Shown piece by piece: positions 1 to 10,717 of a DNA stretch of 33,995 bases (within the stretch, counting starts at the first letter, position 1; each line of letters starts with the position of its first letter). The notes under the pieces are model-generated. The model was given only the letters and a program-made list of their open reading frames with translations, was not told where the DNA came from and did not search any database. The stretch comes from Cladosporium sp. IMV 00045 (Eukaryota > Ascomycota > Dothideomycetes > Cladosporiales > Cladosporiaceae). A program made the position numbers and the translations under genes. The DNA is taken from contig MSJI02000465.1 of NCBI GenBank assembly GCA_001931905.2, positions 1 to 33,995 of the forward strand, written 5' to 3'.

Positions 1-1080
1 TGATCTTCTGCTGGACCTTCTCCTCACGCTGGGCCTTGGTGAGCTTGTTTTGGCGGAACTTCTTGCTCTCGGCCTTCCACTCCTCCTTGGTCTTCTTGGG
101 GCCCTCAGACTCGACCTTCTTGAAGGGGTCCTCGCGGATCTGCTTGTGGGCGTCGGCGTAGAGCTCCTCAAGGCCGTCGGCCTCGATGTCGTCATCGGTG
201 TAGCCGGTGAACTGGGACTTGAAGCGCTCCTCGTCGTCGTCGGCGAGAGTCTCCATGTACTCAGCGACGTGGCCGCCGAAGATGTACTTGCGGAGGGTCT
301 CGGCGTCGAGCTCCTTGGACTCGATGTCGTAGCCGGGGAAACGCTTCTCGGAGTGGGGGATGTAGATACCACCGTCGGAAGCACCCTTCATGGCACCGAA
401 GACGCGGGCACCAGTGGAGGTGCGGACAAGACCGACGTCGAGGTAGCACTTGAAGGGGCGGCGCTCCTCACCGTCAACCTCGACGGGCTCAGTCTCAGTG
501 AACTCGCCATCAGCCTCCTCAACGCCGGTGAAGGCCTTGTCGAGGCCGAGCTTGACGAGAGCACGGCGGGCGACAAGGAGACCAACGCAGTAGGCGGCGG
601 CCCAGTTGGTAAGACCGTGGGAGATGTCGTAGGCCTTGAGCTCGTGAGCGTAGGCGGAGACGAAGACCTTGTCGCCGGTGATCTCGGAGGTGACGATCTG
701 GGCGACGATGTCGCGGTTGGTGAAGCGGATCACCAGGCGGTACTTGGGGGCATTGTACTTGTTCTTGGCCTGGGTGATGAGGCGCTTGCGGGCGTAGTAG
801 TCGGTCTTACCCGCGCGTCTGCGGGCGTACTTCACCTGGTAGCGGCTGGTGGGCAGTCAGTAATTGTTCGCGGAAGGTCAGTCAGGGTGGAAAAGATCAG
901 TATATGCTTACCTGAAGTAGGCGGAGTTCTTGACCAACTTGGTCTGTAGAGAATCCTCGAGTCAGCAATTTGCGCTTCAGAACCACAACCGAAGCATCTT
1001 GCAGCGACTCATCGCGGTGTGTGTGGTATGTTCGAGCCATTGCGAGGCTCGACGGTGCGCGCGACACTTACGAAAGGCAT
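1..1080 (-). CDS. rpl5: 60S ribosomal protein L5 (uL18), partial at the C-terminus
   Basis: Component of the large ribosomal subunit that binds 5S rRNA. Three exons: 1072-1080, 912-943 and 845 down to the window edge. The first exon encodes only Met-Pro-Phe before a GTAAGTG donor. The splices join as [17 protein letters not shown], followed by the family hallmark [11 protein letters not shown]. Later segments [34 protein letters not shown] and the basic C-terminal stretch ([15 protein letters not shown]) are all typical of L5. About 295 codons are present and the family is close to 300 residues, so only the last few residues are missing. Two introns placed very early in the frame are common for fungal ribosomal protein genes. 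The leader just upstream of the ATG is pyrimidine-rich. The opposite strand carries a long leucine-rich open frame that I consider a shadow. Confidence 0.96.
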
Positions 1081-1952
1081 GTTGGCGGTGTTGACTGCTT
1101 AGAGGCCGGTCTTGTCGAGGAGAAGCGAGACTGGTGGGCGAGCGAATTTTGTAAAGCCCAAAGTAGGTGGGCGCAACATAAAAGTGCCAAGATTTGCAGG
1201 CTTCTGGGGTCGCGGACGATGGACACAGCAAACGCAGCCTTGTTGGCTTGACCTAATCGCAATACTAGGTCCATCTCGACAGGTAAAATACATGCATATC
1301 AGGAAGAAACAGCTGAAATCTTCTCAGTCTCAGCGATGTTCCGATATTTCATTAAGGACATCGTGGTTGACATCTCGTCGATTTCTCTTTGCATTTCCCT
1401 TTGCAGCCTGGCAACCTGAGGCCGAACCATCCCACACTACTGCAAGTCTGCAACACTTGCCAACTCGTGCCAACAGTCATCGCTTGGAGTACGAATGGAA
1501 CAGTGGTGGTTGCATTCAGGCCAGCAGCAAGCATACTCGTCCAAAATACGAAACATCATGTCACCACAAACTAAATGATCGACACAGTTCCAATGACCTG
1601 CTCTACTAGGCCAAGCGTGAACTCTTCCTCGCGGCACCCCGCCGAAAGTCGACTTTGCCTGTTTGCTTGCTTCTTCGAGGTGGGAGCGGTGTCGATACAA
1701 GCGAGAAGACCAGGTAGACTTCCCTTTCAAGCTCAACGCTTATCGCAGGTTATATCAGCTGCACTACCCATGCATATTGACCCCCTTGGCCGCTGGGATG
1801 TCTCTGATATCACTATGTAATGTTGCAGTAGTGCTGTCCTCCGCTCTCCTCGTGGCCTCACGTCTTGTCACATCGAAAGCCATCAGTCGATTGATGTCGT
1901 CGAGACCTTACGGTATATCCGTACAACGCAAAGCGTGCATTGAAGCGCAATA
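1081..1952. other. Intergenic region between divergent L5 and amino-acid permease genes
   Basis: About 870 bases with no recognisable gene. It must contain the promoter of the L5 gene (left, reverse) and of the permease (right, forward). Small open frames exist on both strands but none shows a familiar motif or coherent splicing. No clear TATA box was identified. Confidence 0.6.
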
Positions 1953-3491
1953 ATGGCAGACAGACATGATGACAAGCAGTACGAATACGACTCGCGGCAG
2001 GTCTACAATTCAGCTCGACCAGTCGGGTACGACGACGAAGACGTCTTCGGTCATGAAGAAAACCATGCGATCCGTTACAAGACCTTGAGTTGGCCTTCTG
2101 TGGCCGTCTTGATGATTGCTGAGATTGTGTCTAATGGTATCTGAAATCATGATGTGCCCAACTGACAAAGCAGCTGACGATCCCCCAGGCATGCTATCAC
2201 TTCCATCCTCTTTGGCAGTCGTCGGCATAGTCCCAGGCATAATCTTGATCGTATTTCTTGGAGTATTCGCCACATACACCAGCTGGCTGCTTGTCCAATT
2301 CAAGCTCAACCACCCGCAGGTCCATTCGATGGGTGACGCTGGCCTCATTCTCTTCGGTCCCATCGGACGTGAACTCTTAGCTTTCGGCACCATCGTGTTC
2401 GCCATCTTTGCCACGGGAGGGCAGGTTCTCGCCGGACAAATCGCCCTCTCGGCTTTGAGCGACGACAAGCTCTGTCCCATGCTCTATACAGGGATCTTCG
2501 CTATTCCAACTTTGATCGTCTCCTTCCCTAGGACTTTCGACAAACTCAACTGGTTGAGCGTGCTGAGCGTGTGCAGCATCATAGTCGCGGGAATCATCGG
2601 CATGATAGGCGCGGGCCTGCACCCAGAGCCGAACAGACAAGTCGCCATCGTCCGCACGACAACATTCTACGATGCATTCATCTCCATCACGAACCCAGTT
2701 TTCTCATACGCCGGCCACTTCATGTATATGCCGTCCCCTTCAAATCATCCAACCCCCATCCTGTCTAACAACTCCCACGCAGGTTCTTCATCCTCGTCTC
2801 CGAAATGCGCCGCCCGCAAGACGCCATGAAAGCCGCATACACCCTACAAACGACTGCAACAACCTTCTACGCCATCTTCGCGGCCATCACATACGTCTAC
2901 ATCGGCAGCAGTGTCGCATCGCCCTCTTTCTCCTCGCTGCAGCCCAAATGGCAAAAAGCCGCCTACGGCCTGGCGCTGCCGAATTTCCTCCTCGCTGGCA
3001 GCTTGTACGCCCACACAGCCAGTAAGCTGGTCTTCGTGCGCATTTTCCGCCGCTCTCACCACTTGCATTCTCACACGTTGCTGGGCTGGGGCGTGTGGGC
3101 GGTGTTGATTTTGGTGATGAATGGCGCGGCCTTCGTGCTGGCCGTGGGAGTGCCGATTTTCAATTACTTGATTGGAATCGCCGCTTCGCTTTTCGCGGCT
3201 TGGTTTACTTATGGGATGTAAGTCAACGCAACTCCGCCCGCCGGGAGAAAGTACTCGAGCTAACGCATTTCCCTCTCTCGCGCGCACAGAGCAGGTTTCT
3301 TTTGGCTCCACGATGAATACCACTACGGCGACGGGACGTACGGCTGGCGCCGCAAATGGTTCCAGACTTCCCTCTGCGTCGCCACGATCGCTGCTGGGGC
3401 TTTCATTTGCGTTGCGGGGATGTATGTCACTGTCAGGGCGATTGTGGACGCTTATGAGAGTGGCGCGATCGCGACGCCGTTTGCTTGTTAG
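1953..3491 (+). CDS. AAAP-family neutral amino-acid permease (MTR-like)
   Basis: Probable plasma-membrane amino-acid/proton symporter of the amino acid/auxin permease family (Pfam Aa_trans), closest in feel to fungal MTR-type neutral amino-acid permeases. Four exons: 1953-2136, 2189-2723, 2783-3217, 3290-3491. All introns are GT..AG, and the second and third have a CTAAC element upstream of the acceptor. The product is 451 residues. A hydrophilic N-tail (about 45 residues) precedes the first helix, MIAEIVSNGMLSLPSSLA, the characteristic first-helix motif with its helix-breaking Gly. Further hydrophobic segments follow, including the YAGHFMFFILVSEM loop and a final helix near the C-terminus. 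The codon phase joins exactly at every splice, which supports the model. Substrate specificity cannot be read from sequence. Confidence 0.9.
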
Positions 3492-3752
3492 GTTTGATGC
3501 GGGTGCTGGGTTTTGGTATTGAGGGCCACACAGCTGAGACTTTCTTAAGGAATCAGTTGATTGCCATTATTTCCTCAGCGCTGCTCTTTTCTACGATCCT
3601 TTCCTCTGGCACACATATCTCGGTTGGAAACAGCCAATTTGATTCTGTCGTCTCGTCAAAAAGCACCAGGGCTTTCGTTTATGCCTATATATCATTGAGA
3701 AGCAAGAGTGCATTCCCACGGATCTCTCATCCCTCCTGAGCCCTAACAATTC
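3492..3752. other. Short convergent intergenic region
   Basis: About 260 bases between the convergent stops of the permease and the aldo-keto reductase. Both 3' UTRs and poly(A) sites must lie here. Nothing else is seen. Confidence 0.6.
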
Positions 3753-4910
3753 TCACTTCAACGCCTCCCTAGTGTCGTAAGTATACTTCAGATCCAAGTG
3801 CCAATAATTCGCCGTCGTTGGCTTAGCAACCAACCAAGCCTCATCCAGCGCCTGCACAACCTCCTCAGGCAGGGGGCCCTTCTCTAAATCCCTCAAATTT
3901 CCCTCCAACTGCGCCTCGCTGCTCACACCGATAATCACACCATCCCTGCCTCCGTCCTGGATTTTCAGTGCAGAGTGGTGCGCAACCCAGCGCAGCGCTG
4001 TTTCCAGCAGAGTGAGACCGTGCTTTTCGACCACAGGTTCGACGATCCGCAAGGCGTCGAAGGTCGCGTCTTTGAAGTACCGCGCGCGGTACATGCTGCC
4101 CATCTGGCCGCCTTTGGAGTCGCTGAAGCGGCCTTCGGCGGGGATCTCGGAGGTCTTGTATTTGCCGCTGAAAAGGCCGCCGGCGAGCGGGTTGTAGATC
4201 ACGATGTCCAGACCGTAGCGGCGACAGGCGGGGATGAGCTCGGCTTCGATGGAGCGTGTGATGGCGTTGTACTTGGATGTGAGTTAGATGGGCTTGAGAC
4301 AAGTGGGTAAGAGAGGATTCCGTTGTCGTTAGCACTTACCATTCCCTGGTAGATCGTCGGACGAACCCAGTTGTTGTACTTGCAATGCAACACCACCTCC
4401 GCGACCTCGAAGGCGGTGAAATTGGAAAGACCCAGCTGGACGAATTTGCCAGCCTTGTGCATCTCGTCGACCTTCTGCAACGTCTCGGTGAAGTGCGTGC
4501 TGCGGTCCGCGGCGTGCAGATAGAAGATGTCAACGCAGTCCGTGCCGAGCTCTCTGAGGGACTCGTTTAGCTTCTCCTCAATGACCGCGGCGGCGTGAGC
4601 GCCCGCTTCACGAGGATACCATTTGGTCGCGAGGGTGAGGCCGCGCTCCTTCCATTTGGCGTCCCGGGTCCAGGCTTCTTGTTTGCCACCGACGTAGACG
4701 CGTGCGGTGTCGATCTCGTTGTAGCCCGCGGCCTGGAACTTGTCGAGGACTCGATTGTAGTCTTCAAGGCTGGTGACTCGGGCTCCGGTCGATTCATCTG
4801 GCCTGGTGAATTGGTTAGTTAAGAAGGCTTTGAGGATAGAAAAGAACGTTCCCGAAGGTCATTGTCCCGAGAATTATTCTCGGCTTTCCTGTCGACGCGA
4901 TGAGAGGCAT
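3753..4910 (-). CDS. AKR7-type aldo-keto reductase (aflatoxin-aldehyde-reductase-like), first splice donor non-canonical
   Basis: NADPH-dependent reductase of aldehydes, AKR7 subgroup. Exons: 4852-4910, 4340-4802, 3753-4271, giving 346 residues, a normal size. The predicted catalytic tetrad is visible: Asp51 (EIDTA), Tyr56, Lys80 (LATKW) and His116 (FYLHAADR). The NADP-site region includes YNPLAGGLFSGKY. The second intron (4272-4339) is a regular GT..AG. The first junction is odd. Family alignment requires MTFG to run directly into PDESTGAR. This places the intron at 4803-4851 with a good CTAAC branch point and CAG acceptor but a GA 5' end instead of GT. The only GT nearby (4847-4848) gives the wrong phase. 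Either the intron is GA-AG, or one T was lost from a GGTAACG donor (mutation or sequence error). The frame is open upstream to another Met at 5030 (see findings). The family call is firm; expression of a functional protein is uncertain. Confidence 0.85.
4803..4851 (-). other. Intron with GA-AG ends (damaged or non-canonical donor)
   Basis: Forty-nine bases between TTCGG and GCCAGATG on the reverse strand. It has CTTAACTAACC as branch point and CACCAG as acceptor, yet starts GAACGT. Inserting one T after the first G would make a textbook GTAACG donor with unchanged phase. Confidence 0.65.
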
Positions 4911-6667
4911 CTTGAAGATAGCAGATGAGTTGAATGACCTGAGGTTGGGTTTTGTGGCGATTCTGGACGATTGCCTCGAATGTGAGAGGGCAAGATGGGA
5001 AGAACGTAGGGATGATGATGACTTGAACATTCGAGTCAATATAGTGAGTGGGGATATGTCTGGCGATAACAGAGGTAAGGTGGCAGCCCCATTTATGTTG
5101 ATGGTGTAGATCTCGTAAGCCGTCACGCCGGTCTTCAAAGCTCATGGAGCTTCCAGACCAGCTGGAGTCAAATCCAAAGTAGACCCCACTCGATCGCGAG
5201 TACTCGGTTTTGACTACATAAGGGAATGCATGAGCAATTGATTCATCTTCATATAGATGAATCTAAAATTACTCTCATGGCGTTCATTATCTTCATGACA
5301 AATTTTTGCGCTTGAATCGATTCGCACATACACACAACACAAAAGACATATGCAGTCATCGATCAAATCCCGGTTATCTTGCCGAGTACCGATCGCTGGG
5401 AAGGACGGCATTTGCATGTCTGTTGTTCCTGGAGAACTTCCAACAAAAGGAAAATATCTTGCATAGTACAATTACCAGAATTGGAAATAAAGCCATGCTA
5501 TCGCTTGGTTGGAATAATTCATGTCAATCTGAATCTCTTTGGCATAGTCTCAGTAGCGATATGCTGAGCGCCATGATACTAGCACATGTGATATTGTTGT
5601 CCGAGAAGCATAGTCTCTTCTGTGATGTCTCTCCCAGTGGCACCTTGAATCCAGTGAACTGTCGAAGCTGATGGTACGAGCGTGCCGATTCCAGAGATGA
5701 TTACCTTTCGACGCTACGATTTCATTGCAACGGTGGTCAAACCAGCGTTCTGAGGCTATTGACATGGGCATGCCAGTCACGGAGACGTTCGTCCTTAATG
5801 CTATTGCCTGATCATTTCAAGTCTACTGAACATGAGGAGTAGCCCTGGAGAGAGTAGATTGTAGGTGGTATGCCACTGAGAAGTGATGCCCCCATTAGCA
5901 TTTCTGCTTCCCTTGAGCTAGTATAAAGTCGACTTCATATCCAGGAGATGGTTCCAGTCCTTCGCTGGCCCGAATGTCACGTAGAGACGAGCAGTCATAC
6001 GTAGACGACATACTTTGTTGAGAACTTCGAACCTTCGCAATCCCACGCAGTATGACGCGAGCATGCAAGGCCCCATGTTGGAGACAGGCTATGGCGGCGC
6101 CTTTGTACGCCGGCCTGCTTGGCTTGTGACCTCCTGCCTGCATAGCACTGCGGGACATGAGTTTTCCAAGATCTCCGACTTTGAAAGCTGTACTCTTCCA
6201 CCTCGTCAAGATCATATAAGTACCTAATGGACACCTAATAAACACGCGTTCCCAGGAGAAATTCGTCAGCGAATCATTACCGGGTTAGGTAATACGCGGA
6301 AGCACGAGCATGTTGGAGGCTCTCCTCCGCCTGGGGATGAGATCTGATGACAGTTGCCAAGGTCGATGCAGCCCAGGCGGTTGGACCCCTGTTGGCGGCG
6401 CTCACATGCTTCGTAGTAGTTCCATCCTTACAGACAGCAGCTAACAGTCCTAATCACCCACTCTGCCACCGCTACACAGCACGCCATCCTCCAATTGCTC
6501 TCCTAAGCACCACTGCTACACTCTCTCTTGTCACCCCCACTCCGCCTGACCGCGCGCCTTAGCCGCGACGCTATCCACTCGCTTAGAACCAAGACAACTA
6601 CGCGCTTGCCGGTGCGTGCATCTGACGCCCTCAGCCGGTCTTGGGAGAGCAGCAGCCCAAACGGCCG
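4911..6667. other. 1.7 kb without a recognised gene
   Basis: Several open frames of 60-120 codons occur on both strands (for example 5306-5671 forward and 5895-6245 reverse). None has recognisable motifs, convincing composition or supporting splice structure. The left part must hold the 5' UTR and promoter of the reductase and the right part those of the EamA transporter. I see no tRNA, transposon end or simple repeat. Confidence 0.5.
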
Positions 6668-6677
6668 TATATAAATA
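6668..6677 (+). promoter_or_regulatory. TATA-like element close to the EamA transporter start
   Basis: TATATAAATA ends only 27 bases before the chosen ATG at 6705. If it is a true TATA box the transcript would begin at or after this ATG. The next in-frame Met, roughly 100 residues on, would then become the start. It may equally be coincidental. Confidence 0.3.
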
Positions 6678-6704
6678 CTGTCATCCGCCCCGGAGCTGCA
6701 TGAG

Positions 6705-8394
6705 ATGTCTAACAGAGCCTTCCAACGTCACGGGCCCGATTCCTCCCTTTCTGGAGTCCCCTCGCTCTCGGTTCCGGGCAAGAAGGACTTCACGTCACCC
6801 ACAGGCTCCAATAGCGACCTCGTCCATTTATCCCACGAAGGCAGCAGGCAGGCATCGCCCTTCGAACAGCTGCCTCATCCAGATAACTTTGCACAAGAAA
6901 GATACTCAAGAGGAGGGAACAAGGGCAAAGAGACGGCTGAAGGAGAAGAAGACAGTGATTTCGATATCTGGGACGACGACGTGGAAGACGCTCGAGGCGT
7001 GAATGACCCGGAAATGCCATCAGACTTGAGGCCGGGAAGGTCGTCACAACCGCTGCTTCAGTCGGACAAGCACGATGACGATGATTATGAAAGGAGCGCT
7101 TCAACAAATACCCGGCATAGCCGCTTTCGAGAGCGAGATTCGGAGCAGTTGGCAAAAGCGGCGACTAAGAAACGATACACTTATGCTGCGTGCTTTTTAG
7201 TGGTTTCTCTTTTTAGTTTTGCGGTGCAGACGGAGACAGCGGTGTACATTCAGCACAACTTGGGATGGAAGAAGGCGTATTGCATGTTGTAAGTCTACTT
7301 GCATTGAAAGTGCTCTCCACACTATTTACTGACAACTCCTTCGCAGGTACTTCACACACGGCTCCTGGGCAGTCCTATGGCCAACACAACTTCTGATCCT
7401 CCGCCTCCAGAAATGGCAACAACCCTGGCCTCAATTCTGGCGCCGCCATGTCTCAATCCTCCGCTCCACCGCTCAAATGATCGAACACCGATCCCTCAAC
7501 ATCCCACCGCAACACGAAAAAAAGTCGCCCGTCCCCTATTTCATCCGCACCACCGCCTTCGTCACCTGCGCCCTGACAATCGCCGGCGGCAGCTGGTACG
7601 TCGCCGTCGACCTCACAACCGCCTCGGACCTGACAGCAATCTACAACTGCTCCGCCTTCTTCGCCTACGCCTTTGCCATCCCCATGCTGGGCGAGAAACT
7701 GCGCTGGGGCAAAGTATTCGCCGTGCTCGTCGCCATCGGCGGCGTCCTCATCGTCGCCTACGGCGACACCGACTCGACCGCCAAACACGGCAGCAAATCC
7801 GGCGGCGGCACGTACGACCCGGACACGCCCGAAGTGAGCGAGGCCTCCAACCGCTTTTTGGGAAACATCGTCATCGGCGTCGGATCCGTGCTGTACGGCT
7901 TCTACGAAGTTCTCTACAAGAAAGTCGCCTGCCCGCCCGAAGGCTGCAACCCTTCCCGCGGCATGATGTTCGCAAACACCTTCGGCAGCCTCATCGGCCT
8001 CTTCACCCTTCTCGTCCTCTGGATCCCTCTTCCCCTGCTGCACATCACCGGCATCGAAACCTTCGAACTCCCCACCGGCAAAGCGGCCTGGATGCTTCTC
8101 ATCTCTGTCTTATCGAACGCGACATTCTCCGGCTCGTTCCTCGTGCTCATCTCGCTAACTTCCCCCGTCCTGTCGTCCGTCGCGGCGCTTCTGACGATTT
8201 TCCTCGTCGCGCTGTGCGATCAGTTGCTGCCTGAGCCGTTGCATAACGATCTTTCCACGGCGTCGGTGATCGGCGGTGTGCTGATTATTGTCGCTTTCGC
8301 GCTGCTTAGTTGGGCGACGTTTAGGGAGATGGCGGAGGAGAAGCATAAGCATCCGGAGGAGATGGTGGAGGAGAGTGATTTGGATGATGATTAG
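6705..8394 (+). CDS. EamA/DMT-superfamily transporter, SLC35F-like
   Basis: Multi-pass membrane protein of the drug/metabolite transporter superfamily, resembling the SLC35F/fungal DUF6 group. Two exons: 6705-7288 and 7347-8394, joined in phase (CML-YFTH) across a 58-base GT..AG intron, giving 543 residues. Residues 1-155 are hydrophilic, Ser- and Asp-rich and probably cytosolic and disordered. The first helix begins near residue 160 (YTYAACFLVVSLFSF). About ten helices follow in two EamA halves. Family-like segments are SDLTAIYNCSAFFAYAFAIP with LGEKLRW in the first half and SLTSPVLSSVAALLTIFLVA in the second. The tail ends in acidic residues (EESDLDDD). The substrate is unknown. Some relatives are linked to thiamine or nucleotide-sugar transport, which cannot be decided here. 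The N-terminal start is uncertain because of the nearby TATA-like element. Confidence 0.88.
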
Positions 8395-10307
8395 GGAGGG
8401 GATGTGAGCGGAGGGGGTTTTTTGTTTGTCGTTTCTACTTCTTTATTCTTTGTTTTTTTTTTCTAAGTATTTCTTTTTCTTGGTTAATTTTCTCCCCTCT
8501 TTGGTTGAGGGAGGCGGGGATGGATGAATACATGGCGTTCTTTTCTTTTTCGGGGAAATGGGATTGGGGGTCGTGGACAAGAGATATACACACAGAGAGA
8601 GAGACACACAACAGAGCATATGAAACTCCCTCGACAGAAATTCAGGGACTGCCAATTCGATGAGGGTGGTGTCGATTTTACAGGTCAGATGGCGGACCCA
8701 TGACAGAGAAAGAGAAAGTGAAAGAGGAAAACGAAGGCAATGAGGAGTGGTTTTGGAACTCCGCGCTACAGTCGTCAAACACTTTTGGATAGAAAGAAGG
8801 ATAAATCACAGATGGTCCTCTCCTTAGCGTATCCGGTCGGTGGAATACCATACCTTTCATGCACTCTACCTACCTGATTGTTGCGCCTCGTCTTATTCAT
8901 TGGGTGGCTACATGTAGAAAACCTCATCTACTCCAGCAGCATCTCATCGCCATCTTTTTTATGGGTCCGTCCGTTTACATGCATCTTTCCCCAAAACGGC
9001 ACGCGCACGACGCATGCGCAGCTCATCTTGCAGTAGCACCTTTCATGCGTACGTACAGTGTGTACGTGAATGCAGGAATCTCAGCTGCCGAATGCAAGGA
9101 ACGCTTTTCACATGCCATAATCTGATCGTAGTCATTAGGTACGCAGCCTTGTTATGTTCTCGAACAGTCCTCTGTGAGAGATCGTGTTCGGCAGGATCAT
9201 GACGTGCGTTTTGTAGCACTCTCTTTCACTCGCTTCCTCACTCTCCCACAAACATCCTCAGACAGACGGGTGGATGGATAAGACAAGAAGCCATAGCGAG
9301 GAGATTGTTATAGGGGCGTTGGCTCGCGCGGGACTTTGACCTTCTACATAAAGTGGGCTTCATCTTGGGAATTCTAAGGATAGCTGCTCTTCTGAATCAG
9401 AAGTAATGGTCCTTGCGCACTGTTCTTCTGGAATATCCCCGTGACGCGTTTCCTAGAGGTACCTGGACAGTTGCGCGTATGGCGAGAAAACAGATGGATG
9501 GTGACTTTGTTACCTTGTATTTGATGAGGAATGGTTCATGGCGTTGCTGTACACGACATGTGAATTCTTACCTCCTACCCGCTGCATGCGCGTGAGATGT
9601 TGTGCATATGTACAGTCCGCGTGACTTTAGTGATTTGGAAGGTCGTGAGTGGACGAAAGAGACCATGGCGCGCGCGCCCCATATCACCGAAGGCTTTAAT
9701 GGCCGTTCGTTTGCTAGTGGCATCTGCCAGAGTCATGTGGCGGCGGCGTGCGCGGTTCCTGGCAGCATGGCTGAGCAGGGCGTTTTTGGGTGGTCTGGCG
9801 GAGAAGTGGAGCTGATGGGACTTGGGAAAGGTACTCCGATGCTTCCGGTATTGATCTCGTGGGCGAGAGTTGTGGTGAGATGTGATATTGTTTTGCCTTT
9901 TTTGTATTTTCTTGTTGAGTCAGCTAGTAAAGGTTGATTTGAAGAACTGCATGTGTCCCGTGAGTGAGGCAGGTGGGCAGTATTATTGTAGGGGAGTGTC
10001 AAGATGTGTTTCTTGGAATAGATAATTCATAATATCACTTGCTACAAAGGCGAGACAACCAGTTGTTCTCCACTCTGCTGCTCCACTAGGAAGTCTTATT
10101 TAGTTTAGTCCTTCATTCTTCTTCTGGTTGGAGTAGTGCTTGCGCAGTAGTGGGAGCGTTTTGGCTGGAACGCCTCGGCCTGTGTCTGAATGTGAGAGCC
10201 TAGACTGCCTGTCATCCTGCTATAGTCCTCTTACCAATTAATCCAGGCGTCAGCAATCACACTTTCTTATACCTAAAGGAAATCTCTTCCTGCAAACTTA
10301 CTTTATA
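8395..10307. other. 1.9 kb gene desert
   Basis: No supported gene. The first 200 bases are T-rich and likely the transporter's 3' UTR. Open frames (such as 9602-9937 forward, 111 codons) lack recognisable domains. A short GA/CA-rich stretch occurs near 8590-8615. The final 200 bases are pyrimidine-rich, consistent with the promoter and leader of the following gene. A non-coding transcript cannot be excluded. Confidence 0.5.
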
Positions 10308-10717
10308 TTGCTCACCTACTTTTCTTCTTCATCCCTCCGACAAGGATCAGCGCAGTCGCTTCTTTCTCCACAGCGCCGATCACTCTCCAGGGTCTGCCTT
10401 CACTGCCATCACTGTTCGCCGACTCGTGTCTATCCTACGCCTCGGCCAGAGACATCGCGCGCTCTGTGCAAGACCTCACTTGGCCTTACCGCCTCCTTCC
10501 TTCCACCACCACCTACCTCACCTACTCTCACCACCTCCTTCCTACCAACAACATCTCCCTCTCCCCAAACGTGGCGTGTTGCTGGTCATCATCGCCCACC
10601 CCTGCACTCTTCAACCCAACCACACCCCGGCGCATTCCACAACCAACCCTGGTCTACGGCCCGCGCTGTCTACAAAACACTTCAAGCAAAACACTTCACG
10701 CCCAAACACCTCGCGTC

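Noticed and set aside
50..949. 299-codon forward open frame opposite ribosomal protein L5
   Set aside because: Leu/Val/Gly/Glu-rich composition produced by the codon bias of the real L5 exon on the other strand; it crosses L5 splice sites.
1112..1609. 165-codon forward frame upstream of the permease
   Set aside because: No domain, no coherent composition, lies in the promoter of two divergent genes.
5895..6245. 116-codon reverse frame in the 4.9-6.7 kb gap
   Set aside because: No recognisable motif or supporting splice structure; length expected by chance.
8443..8778. Reverse frame with Ser/Leu runs
   Set aside because: Comes from simple CT/GA-rich sequence in the transporter's 3' region.
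9602..9937. 111-codon forward frame in the gene desert
   Set aside because: Overlaps other equal frames, no domain recognised; kept only as a possibility in the desert entry.
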